A stretch of DNA of 64,000 bases from Streptomyces geranii (GCF_002954775.1 NZ_PJME01000038.1:1-64000); one strand, 5' to 3'. Counted from the stretch's first letter, positions 23,524-32,263 are shown. Notes: generated from the sequence alone by a model not told the origin. Made by a program: numbers and translations.

Positions 23524-23710
23524 CGACCGGCGGGTGTCCGCGGCGACACCCCCATCAAGCCCGCCGAAGGTCCGGCCGCGCTCAAGCACGTAATAACGCG
23601 GGCCTTCTGCGCACCTGCAGAGAAGGTCCACAATCTCATCACTTACGCACCGCTTACACATCACCAATTCACCCAAAGCGCAAAGTGATCCAAAAGGAGG
23701 AGTAAAGCAT

Positions 23711-23733
23711 CCAGGGAGAAAACTCTCCCTGCC
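23711..23733 (+). promoter_or_regulatory. Shared regulon element, copy C
   Basis: CAGGGAGAAAACTCTCCCTG is a near-perfect dyad about 85 bp upstream of the exported hydrolase gene. Its left flank (AGTAAAGCATC) also matches the reverse complement of copy D. It is the most symmetrical copy and defines the consensus. Confidence 0.6.
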
Positions 23734-23815
23734 GCGAGACATACAACCGATGTCATGCTGATTTTCGGCGATGCAACACGCCTTTAGGAATTCCGTGACG
23801 TAAGGAGCAGTAGTG

Positions 23816-24967
23816 ATGGACAAGAAGTCAGGCAGCGGCAAGCAGGCGACCGCGGCTACCGAGTCGGACAGCCTCCCGCGTCGTGGCCTGATCAAGCTGA
23901 CCGCGGCCGGTGCCGCCACGGTCGGCGTGCTCGCGGCGACAGGCTGGAGCGGGGCCGGGCAGGCCGTCGCATCCCCGGCGCCGACGACCCGGAAGAAGCC
24001 GGGCCTGCCGCCTGGCGACACGTCCAACGGTGCCGACAACTGGTACACCAGCGACAAGGTGACGGTCCAGAAGGTCTCCTTCAAGAACCAGTACCAGATG
24101 ACCGTCGTCGGGAACCTGTTCATCCCCAAGAGCCTGAAGCGTGGAACGAAGAATCCGGCCATGGTCGTCGGACATCCCATGGGCGCGGTCAAGGAACAGA
24201 GCGCGAACCTGTACGCCACGAAACTGGCCGAACAGGGCTTCGTCACCATGTCTCTCGACGTGTCCTTCTGGGGTGAGAGCGCCGGCCGTCCCCGCAACGC
24301 GGTCGCCCCAGACATCTATGCCGAGGACTTCAGTGCCGGGGTGGACTTCCTGCGCACGAAGAGGTTCGTCGACAAGGAGCGGATCGGCGCGCTCGGGATC
24401 TGTGGCAGCGGAAGCTTCGTCATCAGCGCGGCCAAGATCGACCCGCGCATCAAGGCCGTGGCGACGGTCAGCATGTACGACATGGGCGCCGCGAACCGCA
24501 ACGGCCTCAACCACGCCGTCACTCTCGAACAGCGAAAGGCGACCATCGAACGAGCGGCGCTGCAGCGCGACGCGGAATTCGCGGGTGGCAAGATCGAATA
24601 CACCGGCGGAACCCCCGACGTGCTGGACGAGAACTCGACGGACATCGATCGCGAGTTCTTCGACTTCTACCGCACCGCCAGGGGATCTCACCCGAACACC
24701 ACGACGCATCCGACGCTCACCAGCAACAGCAAGTTCATGAACTTCTACCCCTTCAACGACATCGAGACGATCTCGCCCCGCCCGATGCTCTTCATCACGG
24801 GTGACCAGGCCCACTCCAGGGAGTTCAGCCACGAGGCCCACCGGCTCGCCGCCGAGCCCAAAGAGCTGGTGACCGTGGACGGTGCCGGTCACGTCGACCT
24901 CTACGACCGCGTCAACCTCATCCCCTTCGACAAGCTGACCAGCTTCTTCCGCGACAACCTGAAGTGA
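23816..24967 (+). CDS. Tat-exported alpha/beta hydrolase with cysteine nucleophile
   Basis: A 383-residue protein. A Tat signal (PRRGLIKLTAAGAATVGVLA, R22-R23) predicts export. The mature part is an alpha/beta hydrolase: NPAMVVGHPMGAVKEQSANL near the oxyanion region, then ERIGALGICGSGSFVISAAK with the nucleophile elbow G194-I-C196-G-S, i.e. cysteine as in dienelactone hydrolases and YcjY-type proteins. FITGDQAHSREF and GAGHVDLYDR supply the Asp and His. The substrate is unknown. ATG at 23816 with AAGGAG 8 bp upstream (a GTG 3 bp earlier is possible). It has its own promoter region with regulon element C. Confidence 0.82.
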   Translation: MDKKSGSGKQATAATESDSLPRRGLIKLTAAGAATVGVLAATGWSGAGQAVASPAPTTRKKPGLPPGDTSNGADNWYTSDKVTVQKVSFKNQYQMTVVGNLFIPKSLKRGTKNPAMVVGHPMGAVKEQSANLYATKLAEQGFVTMSLDVSFWGESAGRPRNAVAPDIYAEDFSAGVDFLRTKRFVDKERIGALGICGSGSFVISAAKIDPRIKAVATVSMYDMGAANRNGLNHAVTLEQRKATIERAALQRDAEFAGGKIEYTGGTPDVLDENSTDIDREFFDFYRTARGSHPNTTTHPTLTSNSKFMNFYPFNDIETISPRPMLFITGDQAHSREFSHEAHRLAAEPKELVTVDGAGHVDLYDRVNLIPFDKLTSFFRDNLK

Positions 24968-25091
24968 GCCCAGGGCGTCGAACACCTCCCTCAACGGCAT
25001 AGGAGACTTTGTCCATTGCGGAAGGTCCAACGCGGCTCCTGTGCCTCCCACGGCACGGGGGCCTCGTGCGTTGCGGGCGTCGATCGCAGAA

Positions 25092-25112
25092 GCAGGGAGG
25101 AATTCCTCCCCC
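25092..25112 (+). promoter_or_regulatory. Shared regulon element, copy E
   Basis: CAGGGAGGAATTCCTCCCCC is a perfect GGGAGGAATTCCTCCC dyad about 100 bp upstream of the first MFS gene. It has a central EcoRI-like core instead of AAAAC. The arms match the other copies, so it is included at lower confidence. Confidence 0.45.
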
Positions 25113-25212
25113 TCACAGACTGCCCGCGCGGTGCGATGCTCTACGGCGTCCCCATCCCGGCGTCCCCGCTCGTCAGTGACAGCGCGTCGTCCTGAAAAGA
25201 GATAGTCACCGA

Positions 25213-26469
25213 ATGTCACCCTCGTCCGACGGCCGATCCCGCAAGCTGCCTTTCGTCGTTCTGGTGCTGTCCGCCGGGACGTTTCTCATGGGCACCACCG
25301 AATTCGTCGTCGCGGGTCTGCTGCCCGAGATCGCCGGTGATCTGAATGTCTCCCTGTCCCAGGCGGGTCTGCTGATCACGGCGTTCGCGGCAGGCATGAT
25401 CGTCGGGGCGCCGGCGATGGCCATCGCGACGCTGCGCCTGCCCCGGCGTTCCACGCTGGTTCTCGCGCTCGTCGTCTTCGCCGTCGGCCACCTGGTCGCC
25501 GCGCTCAGTTCGTCCTTCGCTCTGGTGCTCGCGGCCCGCGTGGTGACCGCACTGGCCACCGGGACCTTCTGGTGCGTCGGCGCGGTCGTGGCCACGACGG
25601 CGGCAGGGCCGGGAGCGACGTCACGGGCCCTGGGCATGCTCCTGGGGGGTCTGACCGTGGCCACCGTGGCGGGCGTACCGCTGGGCGCGTGGCTGGGGCA
25701 ACTGTCGGGCTGGCGAGGGCCGTTCTGGGTGCTGGCCGCGCTGTCGGCCGGCGCGGCGGCAGTCATCGGCCGGTTCATCCCTGCCGACGAACGACGCGAA
25801 GCGCCGTCCGTGCGGGCCGAGTTCGCGGCGCTGCGGGATGTCCGGGTCTGGCTGACGCTGAGTTGCATGGCACTGTTGATGGGCGGTGTCCTGGCGACGT
25901 ACACCTACATCTCGCCCCTGCTCACCGAGCGGGCCGGCATCTCCGCAGGGGCCGTGCCCGTGGTCCTGACCGCCTACGGTCTGGGCGCGCTGCTGGGTAC
26001 CACGGTCGGCGGGCGCCTGGGCGACCGTCGCCCCCTTGCCACGCTCGTCACGGCCGCCGCCACGACCACGCTGGTCCTGCTGTTGCTGACCTGGCTCTCC
26101 CCGAACCCCGTGGCGGCCGTCGTCCTGGTGACACTGATGGGAGTGACGGGCTTCGCCGCGAACCCGGCGCTCGGCGCTCTGGCCCTGCGCTTCGCCGGTT
26201 CCGCGCCCACCCTCGCCTCCGGCCTCAGCGGCGCGGCACCCAACGTGGGCATCGCCATCGGCTCCTGGACAGCGGGCATCGCCCTGACCTCACCACTGGG
26301 GCAAGCAGGACCCCCGCTGGTCGGCACAGTGGCGGTCACCCTCACCCTCGTACCACTGACCGCACTCGCGCTGATGCGCGCCACCCGCTCCGAGACGCCT
26401 TCACCTCACCGAGGTGAAGGCGTGGACCTGTCGATCGGGCCGAGCGAGAGCGCTCCGAACATCGGCTGA
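25213..26469 (+). CDS. MFS drug exporter, 12-span DHA1 type
   Basis: A 418-residue transporter of the AraJ/Cmx-like DHA1 family. Helix 1 contains LSAGTFLMGTTEFVVAGLLP, a family hallmark, followed by SLSQAGLLITAFAAGMIVGA. GGRLGDRRPLATLV is the loop between helices in the second half. About twelve hydrophobic spans are visible. Relatives export chloramphenicol, sugars or small toxic compounds in exchange for protons. A paralogue lies at 30887. The last about 25 residues are not helical and carry a DNA hairpin. Confidence 0.88.
   Translation: MSPSSDGRSRKLPFVVLVLSAGTFLMGTTEFVVAGLLPEIAGDLNVSLSQAGLLITAFAAGMIVGAPAMAIATLRLPRRSTLVLALVVFAVGHLVAALSSSFALVLAARVVTALATGTFWCVGAVVATTAAGPGATSRALGMLLGGLTVATVAGVPLGAWLGQLSGWRGPFWVLAALSAGAAAVIGRFIPADERREAPSVRAEFAALRDVRVWLTLSCMALLMGGVLATYTYISPLLTERAGISAGAVPVVLTAYGLGALLGTTVGGRLGDRRPLATLVTAAATTTLVLLLLTWLSPNPVAAVVLVTLMGVTGFAANPALGALALRFAGSAPTLASGLSGAAPNVGIAIGSWTAGIALTSPLGQAGPPLVGTVAVTLTLVPLTALALMRATRSETPSPHRGEGVDLSIGPSESAPNIG
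26396..26422 (+). terminator. Strong hairpin at the end of the MFS gene
   Basis: CGCCTTCACCTC (26396-26407), ACC, GAGGTGAAGGCG (26411-26422) form a perfect 12-bp stem with a 3-base loop. It lies inside the last 25 codons of the MFS gene, just before the convergent regulator genes. It probably ends transcription of one or both. The coding sequence may once have ended before it. Confidence 0.5.
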
Positions 26470-26534
26470 CATGGTGCTCGTCCCACGGGCGGACAGCCTG
26501 GCGGGGTCACCCCCCGGTGTGGGGCGGCGGCTGG

Positions 26535-27404
26535 TCAGAGGAGGGACGAAGAGGGCGACAGGTGCTGGTCGGCGGCCCAGGAGGCGAGGATGCGCAGCCG
26601 CTCGTGGGTGGGGGAGCCGGGGGCGGCGGTCCAGACGGTGAGGTGCTGGTCGGGATCGGTGTTGGCGGTGAGAGTGTCCCACTCCAGGACGAGTTCGCCG
26701 GCGACCGGATGGTTGAGGGTCTTGGTGCCCACCGTGCGCGCGGCGACGCGATGGTCGCCCCACCACTGGGCGAACTGCTTGTCCCGTGTGGACAGTTCAC
26801 CGACCAGCTCGATGAGACGGGGGTCCTCGGGATACTGCGCGGCTTCCATCCGCAGCTGTGCTACGGCGATCCGCGCCGAACTCTCCCAGTCGGCGTACAG
26901 GCTGCGCATCGCCGGATCGACGAAGATGAGCCGGGGGTAGTTGCGGTGCTTCTCGGGAAGGTGGGAGAAGTCGGTGACCAGGGCCGCCGCCAGCGCGTTC
27001 CACGCCAGGATGTCCCCGCGCCGCCCCTGCACGATGGCGGGGGTCGCGGTGAGGTCGTCCAGTACGCGTTGGAGCTGGGGCTGCACCTTCTGCCTGCCCT
27101 GGCGCCGGGTGCGGCTGGTGGTCTTTCCCGCGAGCTGGAACAGATAGCCCCGCTCGTCGTCGTCCAGGTGGAGGACACGGGCAATGGTGTCCAGTACGGG
27201 AGCCGACGCCTGCATACGGCCCTGCTCGACCCGGGTGTAGTAATCCGTGCTGATGGAGGCGAGCTGGGCGACCTCCTCACGGCGCAGCCCGTCCACCCGA
27301 CGCGGCCCGCCCGTCTCCGGCAGCCCGACCGTGCGCGGGCTCAGTTCCGAACGGCGCTTCTTGAGGAACTCGCCGAGCTCATTGAGTGGAACGTTGCTGG
27401 TCAT
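26535..27404 (-). CDS. MmyB-like XRE regulator, second of a tandem pair
   Basis: A 289-residue protein. The N-terminal helix-turn-helix contains LGEFLKKRRSELSPR, RRVDGLRREEVAQLASISTD and YYTRVEQGRMQASAPVLDTI. The C-terminal MmyB-type ligand domain contains GRRGDILAWNALAAALVTDF, RNYPRLIFVDPAMRSLYADW and WWGDHRVAARTVGTKTLNHP. MmyB-like proteins are PAS-like-domain regulators in actinobacteria, often beside dehydrogenase genes. It starts at the ATG overlapping the upstream paralogue's stop (ATGA). It is convergent with the MFS gene. Together with its twin it is the best candidate to read the shared palindromic element. Confidence 0.88.
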   Translation of the reverse strand: MTSNVPLNELGEFLKKRRSELSPRTVGLPETGGPRRVDGLRREEVAQLASISTDYYTRVEQGRMQASAPVLDTIARVLHLDDDERGYLFQLAGKTTSRTRRQGRQKVQPQLQRVLDDLTATPAIVQGRRGDILAWNALAAALVTDFSHLPEKHRNYPRLIFVDPAMRSLYADWESSARIAVAQLRMEAAQYPEDPRLIELVGELSTRDKQFAQWWGDHRVAARTVGTKTLNHPVAGELVLEWDTLTANTDPDQHLTVWTAAPGSPTHERLRILASWAADQHLSPSSSLL

Positions 27405-28273
27405 GCTTCCCATCCTGACGAGGCCGGCAGGTTCTGGTCGGCGGCCCACGAGGCGAGGATGCGCAGTCCGTCATGCGCGGGGGAGCCCGGGGCGGCGGTC
27501 CAGACGGTCATGTACTGGTCGGGGTCGGTGCTGGCGGTGAGGGTGTCGCAGTCGAGGGTGACCTCGCCCACGACCGGATGGATCAGGGTCTTGGTGCCCA
27601 CGGTGCGGGCGGCGACGCGGTGGTCACCCCACCATTGGGCGAACTGCTGGTCGCGCATGGACAGTTCACCGACCAGCGCGATGAGGCGGGGATCCTCGGG
27701 ATACTTCGCCGCCTCCATCCGCAGCTGCGCCACGGTGACCTGCGCGGCCGTGTCCCAGTCGGCGTAGAGGACACGCAGCGCCGGATCCGTGAACAGGAGC
27801 CGGGGGTAGTTGCGGTGCTTCTCCGGGACACGGGAGAAGTCCGTGACCAGGGCTGCCGCCAGCGCGTTCCACGCCAGGATGTCCCCGCGCCGCCCCTGGA
27901 CCATGGCCGGGACGGAGGTGAGGTCCTCCAGCACCCGGCGCAGTTGCGGCTGGACCTTCTGCACGCCACGGCGCCGGGTGCGGCTGGTGGTCTTTCCCGC
28001 GAGCTGGAACAGATAGCCCCGCTCGTCGTCGTCCAGGTGGAGGACACGGGCAATGGTGTCCAGTACGGGAGCCGACGCCTGCATACGGCCCTGCTCGACC
28101 CGGGTGTAGTAATCCGTGCTGATCGAGGCGAGCTGGGCCACCTCCTCACGACGCAGCCCGTCCACCCGACGCGGCCGGGTGGACGAGGGAAGTCCGACCA
28201 TGCGCGGGCTCAGCTGTGAGCGGCGCTTCTTGAGGAATTCTCCCAGTTCATTCAGGGTGACATCGCTGGTCAT
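27401..28273 (-). CDS. MmyB-like XRE regulator, first of a tandem pair
   Basis: A 290-residue paralogue of the next gene with the same architecture (LGEFLKKRRSQLSPR, REEVAQLASISTDYYTRVEQ, then RNYPRLLFTDPALRVLYADW). A 154-bp block (27971-28124) is identical at DNA level to 27101-27254 in its twin although flanking regions differ, which points to recent gene conversion. The ATG at 28273 was chosen to match the twin; an ATG at 28285 is also possible. It is divergent from a zinc alcohol dehydrogenase, with regulon element D in the 184-bp intergenic region, the classic layout of a regulator and its target. Confidence 0.88.
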   Translation of the reverse strand: MTSDVTLNELGEFLKKRRSQLSPRMVGLPSSTRPRRVDGLRREEVAQLASISTDYYTRVEQGRMQASAPVLDTIARVLHLDDDERGYLFQLAGKTTSRTRRRGVQKVQPQLRRVLEDLTSVPAMVQGRRGDILAWNALAAALVTDFSRVPEKHRNYPRLLFTDPALRVLYADWDTAAQVTVAQLRMEAAKYPEDPRLIALVGELSMRDQQFAQWWGDHRVAARTVGTKTLIHPVVGEVTLDCDTLTASTDPDQYMTVWTAAPGSPAHDGLRILASWAADQNLPASSGWEA

Positions 28274-28308
28274 GCTTTCCAGCATTACATCGATCGCACC
28301 CGAAGAAA

Positions 28309-28329
28309 GGGGGAGAGTTTCCTCCCTGG
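28309..28329. promoter_or_regulatory. Shared regulon element, copy D, between regulator and dehydrogenase
   Basis: GGGGGAGAGTTTCCTCCCTG is the reverse-strand form of copy C (CAGGGAGgAAACTCTCCC). It sits in the divergent promoter region 36 bp upstream of the MmyB-like gene start and about 130 bp upstream of the dehydrogenase, so it could control both. Confidence 0.6.
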
Positions 28330-28457
28330 ATGTTTCTCTCCTCGGATAGATTCCTCCGCTTTTCCCGCCCGCCCTCGCGTGTGAGGCTCGATCGAGAGCA
28401 GCCATTCCTGACGTCGGCTGCGGCAAGCAGCCCTCGTACCGAAGGAAGCACCTCATC

Positions 28458-29474
28458 ATGCGCGGAGCAGTCATTCACGCCCCCGGCGACGTCCGATTGG
28501 AGACCCTGGACGACCCGAGGATCAGCCGTCCGACCGACGCGATCATCCGTACGGTCGCCACCTGCGTGTGCGGCTCGGACCTGTGGCCCTACCGCGGGGT
28601 CGAACCGGTGGACGAGCCCCATCCGATGGGGCACGAGTACGTCGGCATCGTCGAGGAGGTCGGAGCCGAGGTCACCAATGTCAAGCCGGGGCAGTTCGTG
28701 GTCGGCTCCTTCGCCACCTCGGACAACACCTGCGCGAACTGCCGCAACGGCTGGCAGTCCAGCTGTCTCAACCGGGAGTTCATGGGCACCTGCCAGGCGG
28801 ACTACGTCCGTATCCCCAACGCCCACGGCACGCTGGTCGCCACCGACGAGCACCCGTCCGGCGATCTGGTGCCCAGCCTGCTCGCCGTCTCCGACGTGAT
28901 GGGCACCGGCTGGTACGCCGCCCTCGCCGCCGAGGTCAAGCCCGGCTCGACCGCCGTCGTCGTCGGTGACGGCGCGGTCGGCCTGTGCGGGGTCATCGCC
29001 GCCAGGGAACTGGGTGCCGAGCGGATCATCGCGATGAGCCGCCACGAGTCCCGGCAGAAGCTGGCCCTGGAGTTCGGCGCCACCGACATCATCAGTGAAC
29101 GCGGCGACGAAGGCATCTCCCGCGTCAAGGACCTCACCGGCGGTATCGGCGCCGACTCGGTCCTGGAGTGTGTCGGCACGGCCGAGTCCATGCGGCAGGC
29201 CCTGCACTCCGCCCGTCCCGGTGGCAACGTGGGCTTCGTCGGCGTCCCGCACGAGGTCTCGGTCGAGGGCCAGGAGCTGTTCTTCTCCCAGGTCGGTCTG
29301 CGCGGCGGACCCGCCCCCGTGCGCCGCTACCTGCCCGACCTCATCGACCACGTCCTGTCCGGACGGATCAACCCGGGCAAGGTATTCGACCTCACCCTGC
29401 CGCTGAACCAGGTCGCCGAGGGCTACAGGGCGATGGACGAGCGCCGCGCCATCAAGGCACTCCTGAAGCCCTGA
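28458..29474 (+). CDS. Zinc-dependent alcohol dehydrogenase family protein
   Basis: A 338-residue medium-chain dehydrogenase. VCGSDLWPYRG (C38) and HPMGHEYVGIVEEVG (H58-E60 region) provide catalytic zinc ligands. DNTCANCRNGWQSSC is the structural zinc lobe. VVVGDGAVGLCGVIAARELG is the NAD(P)-binding turn. It resembles bacterial IMP-type dehydrogenases acting on small alcohols or aldehydes. The ATG at 28458 follows AAGGAAG. It heads a five-gene run on this strand (dehydrogenase, SDR, lipoprotein, MFS, SDR) and is divergent from the MmyB-like pair that probably regulates it. Confidence 0.88.
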   Translation: MRGAVIHAPGDVRLETLDDPRISRPTDAIIRTVATCVCGSDLWPYRGVEPVDEPHPMGHEYVGIVEEVGAEVTNVKPGQFVVGSFATSDNTCANCRNGWQSSCLNREFMGTCQADYVRIPNAHGTLVATDEHPSGDLVPSLLAVSDVMGTGWYAALAAEVKPGSTAVVVGDGAVGLCGVIAARELGAERIIAMSRHESRQKLALEFGATDIISERGDEGISRVKDLTGGIGADSVLECVGTAESMRQALHSARPGGNVGFVGVPHEVSVEGQELFFSQVGLRGGPAPVRRYLPDLIDHVLSGRINPGKVFDLTLPLNQVAEGYRAMDERRAIKALLKP

Positions 29475-29553
29475 CCTCCCGTAAACCGTCCATCGCGGGG
29501 CCCGCCCTCTCCAGTCGGCCCCGGACGGCTCTCCTCCCCGAAAGGGACTCGCA

Positions 29554-30219
29554 GTGACCACCTTCGCCCTGATCGGCGCCGGCCCCGGCCTCGGGCTCGC
29601 CACCGCCCGCCGTTTCGCGACCGCGGGCCACACCGTCGCCCTCATCTCCCGCAACGCCGAGAACCTGGACAGCCTCACGGCCGAACTGGCCCGCGACGGC
29701 GTCCAGGCCCGCGGCTTCACCGCCGACGTCCTCGACATCGAGTCCCTGGACGCGGCCCTGTACGCAGCCGCGAAGGCTCTCGGGCCCGTCGAGATCCTCC
29801 AGTACAGCCCCGTTCCCCGGGCCGACTTCATGAAGCCGGTCCTCGACACGAGCGCCGACGACCTCGACGCGCCCCTCGCCTTCTCCGTCAGGGGCCCTGT
29901 CACCGCCGTGAACGCCGTCTTGCCCGGCATGCGCGAACTCGGCCGCGGCACCCTGCTGTTCGTCAACGGCTCCAGCGCCGTACGCCCCAACCCGAACGTC
30001 GCCGGCACCTCCATCGCCTTCGCCGCCGAGAGCGCGTACGCCCAGATGCTCCACGACACCCTCGCCCCGCAGAACATCCACGTCGCCCAGCTGATCGTCC
30101 CCGGTGCGATCCGGCCCGACGCCGAGCACAGCAGCCCCGACGCCCTGGCCCAGCGCCTGTACGACATCCACACCGGGCGCGAGGGCTTCCGGCACTACTC
30201 CGAGCCCCTGCCCGACTGA
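29554..30219 (+). CDS. SDR-family protein lacking the catalytic Tyr-Lys
   Basis: A 221-residue protein with a Rossmann start (LIGAGPGLGLATARRFATAG; G-x3-G-x-G) and the SDR serine (LLFVNGSSAVRP). Where YxxxK should follow about 13 residues later the sequence reads GTSIAFAAESAYAQML, so tyrosine and lysine are missing. It may be a degenerate SDR that binds NADPH without classic catalysis, or it uses other residues. The GTG at 29554 has AAGGGA upstream. It lies 79 bp after the dehydrogenase in the same operon. Confidence 0.75.
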   Translation: MTTFALIGAGPGLGLATARRFATAGHTVALISRNAENLDSLTAELARDGVQARGFTADVLDIESLDAALYAAAKALGPVEILQYSPVPRADFMKPVLDTSADDLDAPLAFSVRGPVTAVNAVLPGMRELGRGTLLFVNGSSAVRPNPNVAGTSIAFAAESAYAQMLHDTLAPQNIHVAQLIVPGAIRPDAEHSSPDALAQRLYDIHTGREGFRHYSEPLPD

Positions 30220-30236
30220 GATCCCGGAGCACCCCC

Positions 30237-30776
30237 ATGAACTCCGCCGCCCGCCGCGCCCTGGTCCGCGCCGTCCCGGCAGCCGCTCTTCTGCTGGCCG
30301 TGACCGCCTGTACCGGCGGTTCGTCCGAAGCCTCGCCGCCCTCCGCATCCTCCTCCCCGGCGTCCTCGGGGCGGCAGGAGGCATCGACATCCGCCATACC
30401 CAGTGCGTCAGCCGAGAGGAACACCGCCATGGCCATCCGGGTCACCATCGACGGCCGACCCGTCGACGCCACCCTGAACGACAGTCCTGCCGCCCGCGAC
30501 TTCGCCGACCTGCTCCCGCTCACCCTGGATCTGGAGGACTTCCACCAGACGGAGCGGATCGCGGACCTCCCGCGCAGGCTGACCACCTCCGGCGCCCCGG
30601 CCCCAACCGTGCCCCGGGTCGGTGACCTGGCCTACTACGCCCCCTGGGGCAACCTGGCCCTCTACTACCACGACGGCGACTCCGCCTCCGCCGACCTGCT
30701 CGTCCTCGGCCACCTCGACATCGACGCCGACCGACTCGGCACGGCCGACCGCATCACCATCGAAGCCGCCTCCTAA
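30237..30776 (+). CDS. Lipoprotein with a cyclophilin-like domain
   Basis: A 179-residue protein. The signal peptide ends in the lipobox VTAC (C25), so it should be anchored on the outer face of the membrane. After a Ser/Pro-rich linker, residues 65-179 match the cyclophilin-like fold family: AIRVTIDGRPVDATLNDSPA, ARDFADLLPLTLDLEDFHQT, GDLAYYAPWGNLALYYHDGD. These proteins have the cyclophilin fold without a proven isomerase role and often accompany short-chain dehydrogenases. It begins 17 bp after the SDR stop. Confidence 0.82.
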   Translation: MNSAARRALVRAVPAAALLLAVTACTGGSSEASPPSASSSPASSGRQEASTSAIPSASAERNTAMAIRVTIDGRPVDATLNDSPAARDFADLLPLTLDLEDFHQTERIADLPRRLTTSGAPAPTVPRVGDLAYYAPWGNLALYYHDGDSASADLLVLGHLDIDADRLGTADRITIEAAS

Positions 30777-30886
30777 CGCCTCCGGCAGCCAGGTGGCCGC
30801 CCCGTCCGCTCCAGCGGCCTCCCGTCCCCGCTGCCTGATCCGCCGTTCCGCCGTTCCGCCGTTCCGCTCAAGGAGAGACAGCACCC

Positions 30887-32143
30887 ATGCCTTCCACATC
30901 CGGGGCCACTCCCGGCAAGCTCCCCTTCGTCGTCTGGGTGCTGGCCGCAGGAACGTTCCTGATGGGCACCACCGAGTTCGTCATCGCCGGCCTGCTGCCC
31001 GAACTGTCCACCGGCCTCGGTGTGAGCACCTCTCAGGCCGGGCTGCTGATCACCGCGTTCGCCATCGGCATGATCATCGGGGCGCCGACCATGGCCCTGG
31101 CCACCCTGCGCCTGCCCCAGCGCCAGACGCTGGTCCTGGCCCTGTCCGTGTTCAGCCTCGGTCACGTGGTGGCGGCCCTCAGCACCTCCTTCACCGTCGT
31201 CCTCGCCGCGCGCGTCGTCACCGCGCTGGCCACCGGAGCGTTCTGGTCCGTCGGTTTCGTCGTCGCCACCACCGCCTCGGGCCCGCAGAGGGCCACCCGC
31301 GCGACCGGCGTCATGATCGGCGGACTGACCCTGGCCAACGTCGTCGGCGTACCCATCGGCTCCTTCGCCGGCCAGTTCGTCGGCTGGCGCGGCCCGTTCT
31401 GGGCCCTGGCCGCCCTCTCCGCGCTCGCCGCCGTCTTCATCGGCCGCTTCATCCCCACCCAGGAACAACGTGCGGCCGTCTCGCTGCGCGCCGAGTTCGG
31501 CGCCCTGCGGCAAGGCCGACTGTGGCTGGCGCTGAGCGCCGCCATGTTCATCATGGGCGGTGTCCTGGCGACGTACAGCTATGTCACCCCGCTGCTGACC
31601 GACCGCGCCGGCATCCCGGCGGGCGCCGTACCGTTCGTCCTCATCGCCTTCGGCGTCGGCGCCCTGGGCGGCACCACCACCGGTGGCCGCCTGGGCGAGC
31701 GCCGTCCGATGGCCACCACCATCACCGCCGCAGCGGCCACCGCCCTGGTCCTGTTCCTGATGATCCCGCTGTCCACCAACGCGGTCACGGCCACCGTCCT
31801 CGTCTTCCTCATGGGTCTGACCGGTTTCGCGGTGAACCCCGTCGTCACGGCGCTCGCCATGCGTTTCGCCGGGGACGCCCCCACCCTCACGTCCGCGCTG
31901 ACCACCTCCGCCTTCAACGTCGGCGTGGCCGGCGGATCCTGGATCGCCGGTACGGCCCTGGACTCCTCCCTCGGGCTGACCGGCCCGCCCCTGGTCGGCA
32001 CGGTCATCGCCGTACTCACCCTGCTCCCGCTCATCACCCTCGCCGTCCACGGCACCTCCGCAGGGAGCCGGATCGTGGCTCAGCGCACCGCCCCGGCCCA
32101 CGCGCCGGACGACGTACCCACACAGGCGCCGTCCCTTCGCTGA
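30887..32143 (+). CDS. MFS drug exporter, paralogue of the 25.2-kb gene
   Basis: A 418-residue DHA1 transporter nearly colinear with the first copy: LAAGTFLMGTTEFVIAGLLP, STSQAGLLITAFAIGMIIGA, ARVVTALATGAFWSVGFVVA, GGRLGERRPMATTI. AAGGAGAG precedes the ATG at 30887. Two closely related exporters on either side of one regulator pair suggest duplication of a whole unit, followed by divergence. It lies in the dehydrogenase operon, so it may export the product or the toxic substrate. Confidence 0.88.
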   Translation: MPSTSGATPGKLPFVVWVLAAGTFLMGTTEFVIAGLLPELSTGLGVSTSQAGLLITAFAIGMIIGAPTMALATLRLPQRQTLVLALSVFSLGHVVAALSTSFTVVLAARVVTALATGAFWSVGFVVATTASGPQRATRATGVMIGGLTLANVVGVPIGSFAGQFVGWRGPFWALAALSALAAVFIGRFIPTQEQRAAVSLRAEFGALRQGRLWLALSAAMFIMGGVLATYSYVTPLLTDRAGIPAGAVPFVLIAFGVGALGGTTTGGRLGERRPMATTITAAAATALVLFLMIPLSTNAVTATVLVFLMGLTGFAVNPVVTALAMRFAGDAPTLTSALTTSAFNVGVAGGSWIAGTALDSSLGLTGPPLVGTVIAVLTLLPLITLAVHGTSAGSRIVAQRTAPAHAPDDVPTQAPSLR

Positions 32144-32263
32144 CCGCGGACCCGCCGCACGACACCGACACGGACCGGCACGCGGAGCAAGCGCAGAGAC
32201 CTCGCCACCAACCCATCGACGAGCCCCCGGGACACAGAACAGCCCACGATCGGAGAGCACGAC

